From NCBI GenBank assembly GCA_038131595.1, contig JAYPPR010000006.1, positions 105,378 to 169,377 on the forward strand: a DNA stretch of 64,000 bases, in the 5' to 3' direction. The notes beneath the pieces were generated by a model. The model saw only the letters and a program-made list of their open reading frames with translations, made no database searches and was not told the DNA's origin. This DNA comes from UBA9926 sp038131595. Its GTDB lineage: Bacteria > Pseudomonadota > Gammaproteobacteria > Pseudomonadales > Azotimanducaceae. Within the stretch, counting starts at the first letter, position 1. Every line of letters begins with the position of its first letter. A program made the translations under genes and the position numbers. Below are positions 62,748 through 64,000 of the stretch, piece by piece.

Positions 62748-63932
62748 TCAGTCCAGCATCTGATAAGCCGCGGTGCGCAGATTTTCAGACAGCGGCAGAA
62801 TCGAGCCGAGGTATTGAGCCATAAATAGACCAATAAGCTCCTCCTCTGGATCGACCCAAAAGTAGGTGCTTGCGGCGCCCGCCCAGCCAAATTCACCCTC
62901 GTTCGTCAATGAGAGCGCTTGCCCAGTGTCCTGCATTAGGCGAAAACCTAGTCCCCAGCCATACCCGGGAAGGGTACTCACGCCGATAGTCAGCGGCAGC
63001 TGCTCCGCGGGAATCCGATTTTTAAGCATCATCTTGTGCATGGCACGAGATAAGAGCCGTTCGCCTGCTGGCGTTTTGCCGTCCAATAGCATTCGCGCGA
63101 ATTTTGCGTAGTCACTGATGGTCGAAAACAGCCCATGTCCGCCTCTTGATAAGTGGGGGTCATCCGCTGGGTACATGCCATCGACATTGACAGGTTGAAG
63201 GGTTTGCTGAGCGGGCGGGTTCAAGGGCGAAAGGTCCCGGATATCCTCAATGCCAAACATTGGCAGAATTCTTCCGCGTTCGCTCTCGGGGACTGCAAAC
63301 CCTGTTTCGCTCATACCCAGCGGATCAAAAATGTGCGCCTTTAGCAAGTCTCCTAAGTTCTCCCCGGTCGCCCGCTCGATGACATGGGCAAGCACGTCGG
63401 TTGCGACGCTATATCGGAACTGGCTACCTGGTTGAAATGCCAGCGGTTGCTTGGCAAGCATCGCCATCATCTCCGCCAAGCTTCGGCGACCATCTCCCAC
63501 AATATTGTGCTGATGATAGAGCGGCGCGATATGGCAGCCGGTAATGAATTCGTAGGTAAACCCTGCTCGATGTGTGAGCAGGTCTTCAACCGTAATCGGG
63601 CGCTCTGCAGGCTCAAGGCGACCGCTTGGGTGAAGCACCATCATGCGGGCAAAAGCCGGATCAAACTGAGGAAGAAAATCAAATAGCCTGAGTCGTCCTT
63701 GCTCAATGAGAATCAACGCCATGACTGAAACAATCGGCTTAGTCATGGAGTAAATCCGATAAATGGATGAGTCGGGGAGGGGTGCATTAGCTTCCGGGTC
63801 AGCCACACCAACGCTGCCAGCGGTCACGGTAGACCCTTTGGCTTCAACGAGCCACTCGACGCTCGCAAATTCACCGCGGTCGATATAGCCCTGCGCAATG
63901 TTCTCCAGTCTTTGAATTCTGTCGGATGTCAT
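62748..63932 (-). CDS. Serine hydrolase of the beta-lactamase/class C fold
   Basis: A 394-residue penicillin-binding-like esterase (family S12). The nucleophile motif SxxK is YSMTKPIVS (62-65), the second motif Tyr is in FRYSVATDVLAHVIE (about 174), and LLTHRAGFTYEF and PLGMSETGF are family landmarks. The KTG-type third motif appears altered near EGEFGWAGAASTYFWV, as in EstB-like esterases and lactonases. No signal peptide, so it is a cytosolic esterase and not a resistance beta-lactamase. AGGAG precedes the ATG by about 9 bases. The 68 bases after its start reach the window edge. Confidence 0.88.
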   Translation of the reverse strand: MTSDRIQRLENIAQGYIDRGEFASVEWLVEAKGSTVTAGSVGVADPEANAPLPDSSIYRIYSMTKPIVSVMALILIEQGRLRLFDFLPQFDPAFARMMVLHPSGRLEPAERPITVEDLLTHRAGFTYEFITGCHIAPLYHQHNIVGDGRRSLAEMMAMLAKQPLAFQPGSQFRYSVATDVLAHVIERATGENLGDLLKAHIFDPLGMSETGFAVPESERGRILPMFGIEDIRDLSPLNPPAQQTLQPVNVDGMYPADDPHLSRGGHGLFSTISDYAKFARMLLDGKTPAGERLLSRAMHKMMLKNRIPAEQLPLTIGVSTLPGYGWGLGFRLMQDTGQALSLTNEGEFGWAGAASTYFWVDPEEELIGLFMAQYLGSILPLSENLRTAAYQMLD

Positions 63933-64000
63933 GGCTCGGTTCTCCTGAAATATAGTGGGCTATCGGTTTGGGGGACTTAGCCCCTTTGTCGCGATATTCA

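Noticed and set aside
62748..63932. Antibiotic-resistance beta-lactamase
   Set aside because: No signal peptide and an altered third motif; it fits cytosolic class C-fold esterases.

Overview
The window looks like the chromosome of a free-living, probably marine, gammaproteobacterium. The conserved blocks trxB-aat-bpt-infA / clpS-clpA / ftsK-lolA-rarA-crcB-serS, yccA-tusDCBE, purB-hflD-mnmA-nudJ and cysB-thrH have the order known from Pseudomonas-like gammaproteobacteria. The orphan TonB receptor, class III aminotransferase, amidohydrolases and short-chain dehydrogenases between them are typical of heterotrophic seawater lineages such as the OM60/NOR5 (Halieaceae) group. That assignment is inference from gene order and protein flavour; no rRNA or tRNA gene was found to test it. 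Genes are dense, and many are coupled by 4-base ATGA/GTGA/TTGA overlaps.

Layout. 1-2.75 kb: tail of a short-chain dehydrogenase, a MATE exporter, and metA, which sits behind a complete SAM-II riboswitch with terminator, antiterminator and promoter. 3.2-10.3 kb: a TonB-dependent receptor, divergent from a luciferase-like oxidoreductase, then a minus-strand set of an ABM monooxygenase and two amidohydrolases. 10.5-13.5 kb: SDR, omega-aminotransferase and Gph-type phosphatase. 13.5-15.9 kb: an operon of a VWA protein, a membrane J-domain protein and an unknown protein. 15.9-22 kb: 5'-nucleotidase, cysB, thrH, then prpB-prpC-rraA behind a phased A-tract (curved DNA) segment. 22-29.2 kb: a GNAT fusion protein, purB, hflD, mnmA, nudJ, moaCDE, rluE. 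29.5-35.5 kb: the N-degron island (clpS, clpA, infA, bpt, aat, trxB). 36.3-42.5 kb: ftsK, lolA, rarA (two frameshifts), crcB, serS. 42.5-45.2 kb: a 15-bp repeat field and yccA-tusDCBE. 45.5-48.7 kb: a small periplasmic protein, a CNT nucleoside transporter and a Tat-exported LD-carboxypeptidase. 49.2-56.6 kb: an RND efflux adaptor with two permeases, the first broken by two frameshifts. 56.7-64 kb: an SDR with an unusual LDKxx repeat, an acyl-CoA-dehydrogenase-like flavoprotein, a predicted ATPase, an esterase, an APH-type phosphotransferase and a beta-lactamase-fold hydrolase.

How the parts connect. Aat and Bpt attach leucine to protein N-termini, ClpS delivers such substrates and ClpA unfolds them, so the island encodes most of the bacterial N-degron pathway. 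TusDCBE relays sulfur to MnmA for tRNA 2-thiouridine. PrpB and PrpC carry two steps of propionate oxidation, but no AcnD/PrpD step is present here. MoaC, MoaD and MoaE build molybdopterin.

Most interesting: the SAM-II riboswitch on metA with a fully readable switching mechanism; phased A-tracts ahead of prpB; recurring short tandem repeats, often multiples of 3 bp and especially 15 bp, both in intergenic DNA and inside a protein N-terminus; and four single-base frameshifts confined to two otherwise intact conserved genes, which are either young pseudogenes or sequencing errors. I found no CRISPR array, insertion sequence, prophage or evident defence island.
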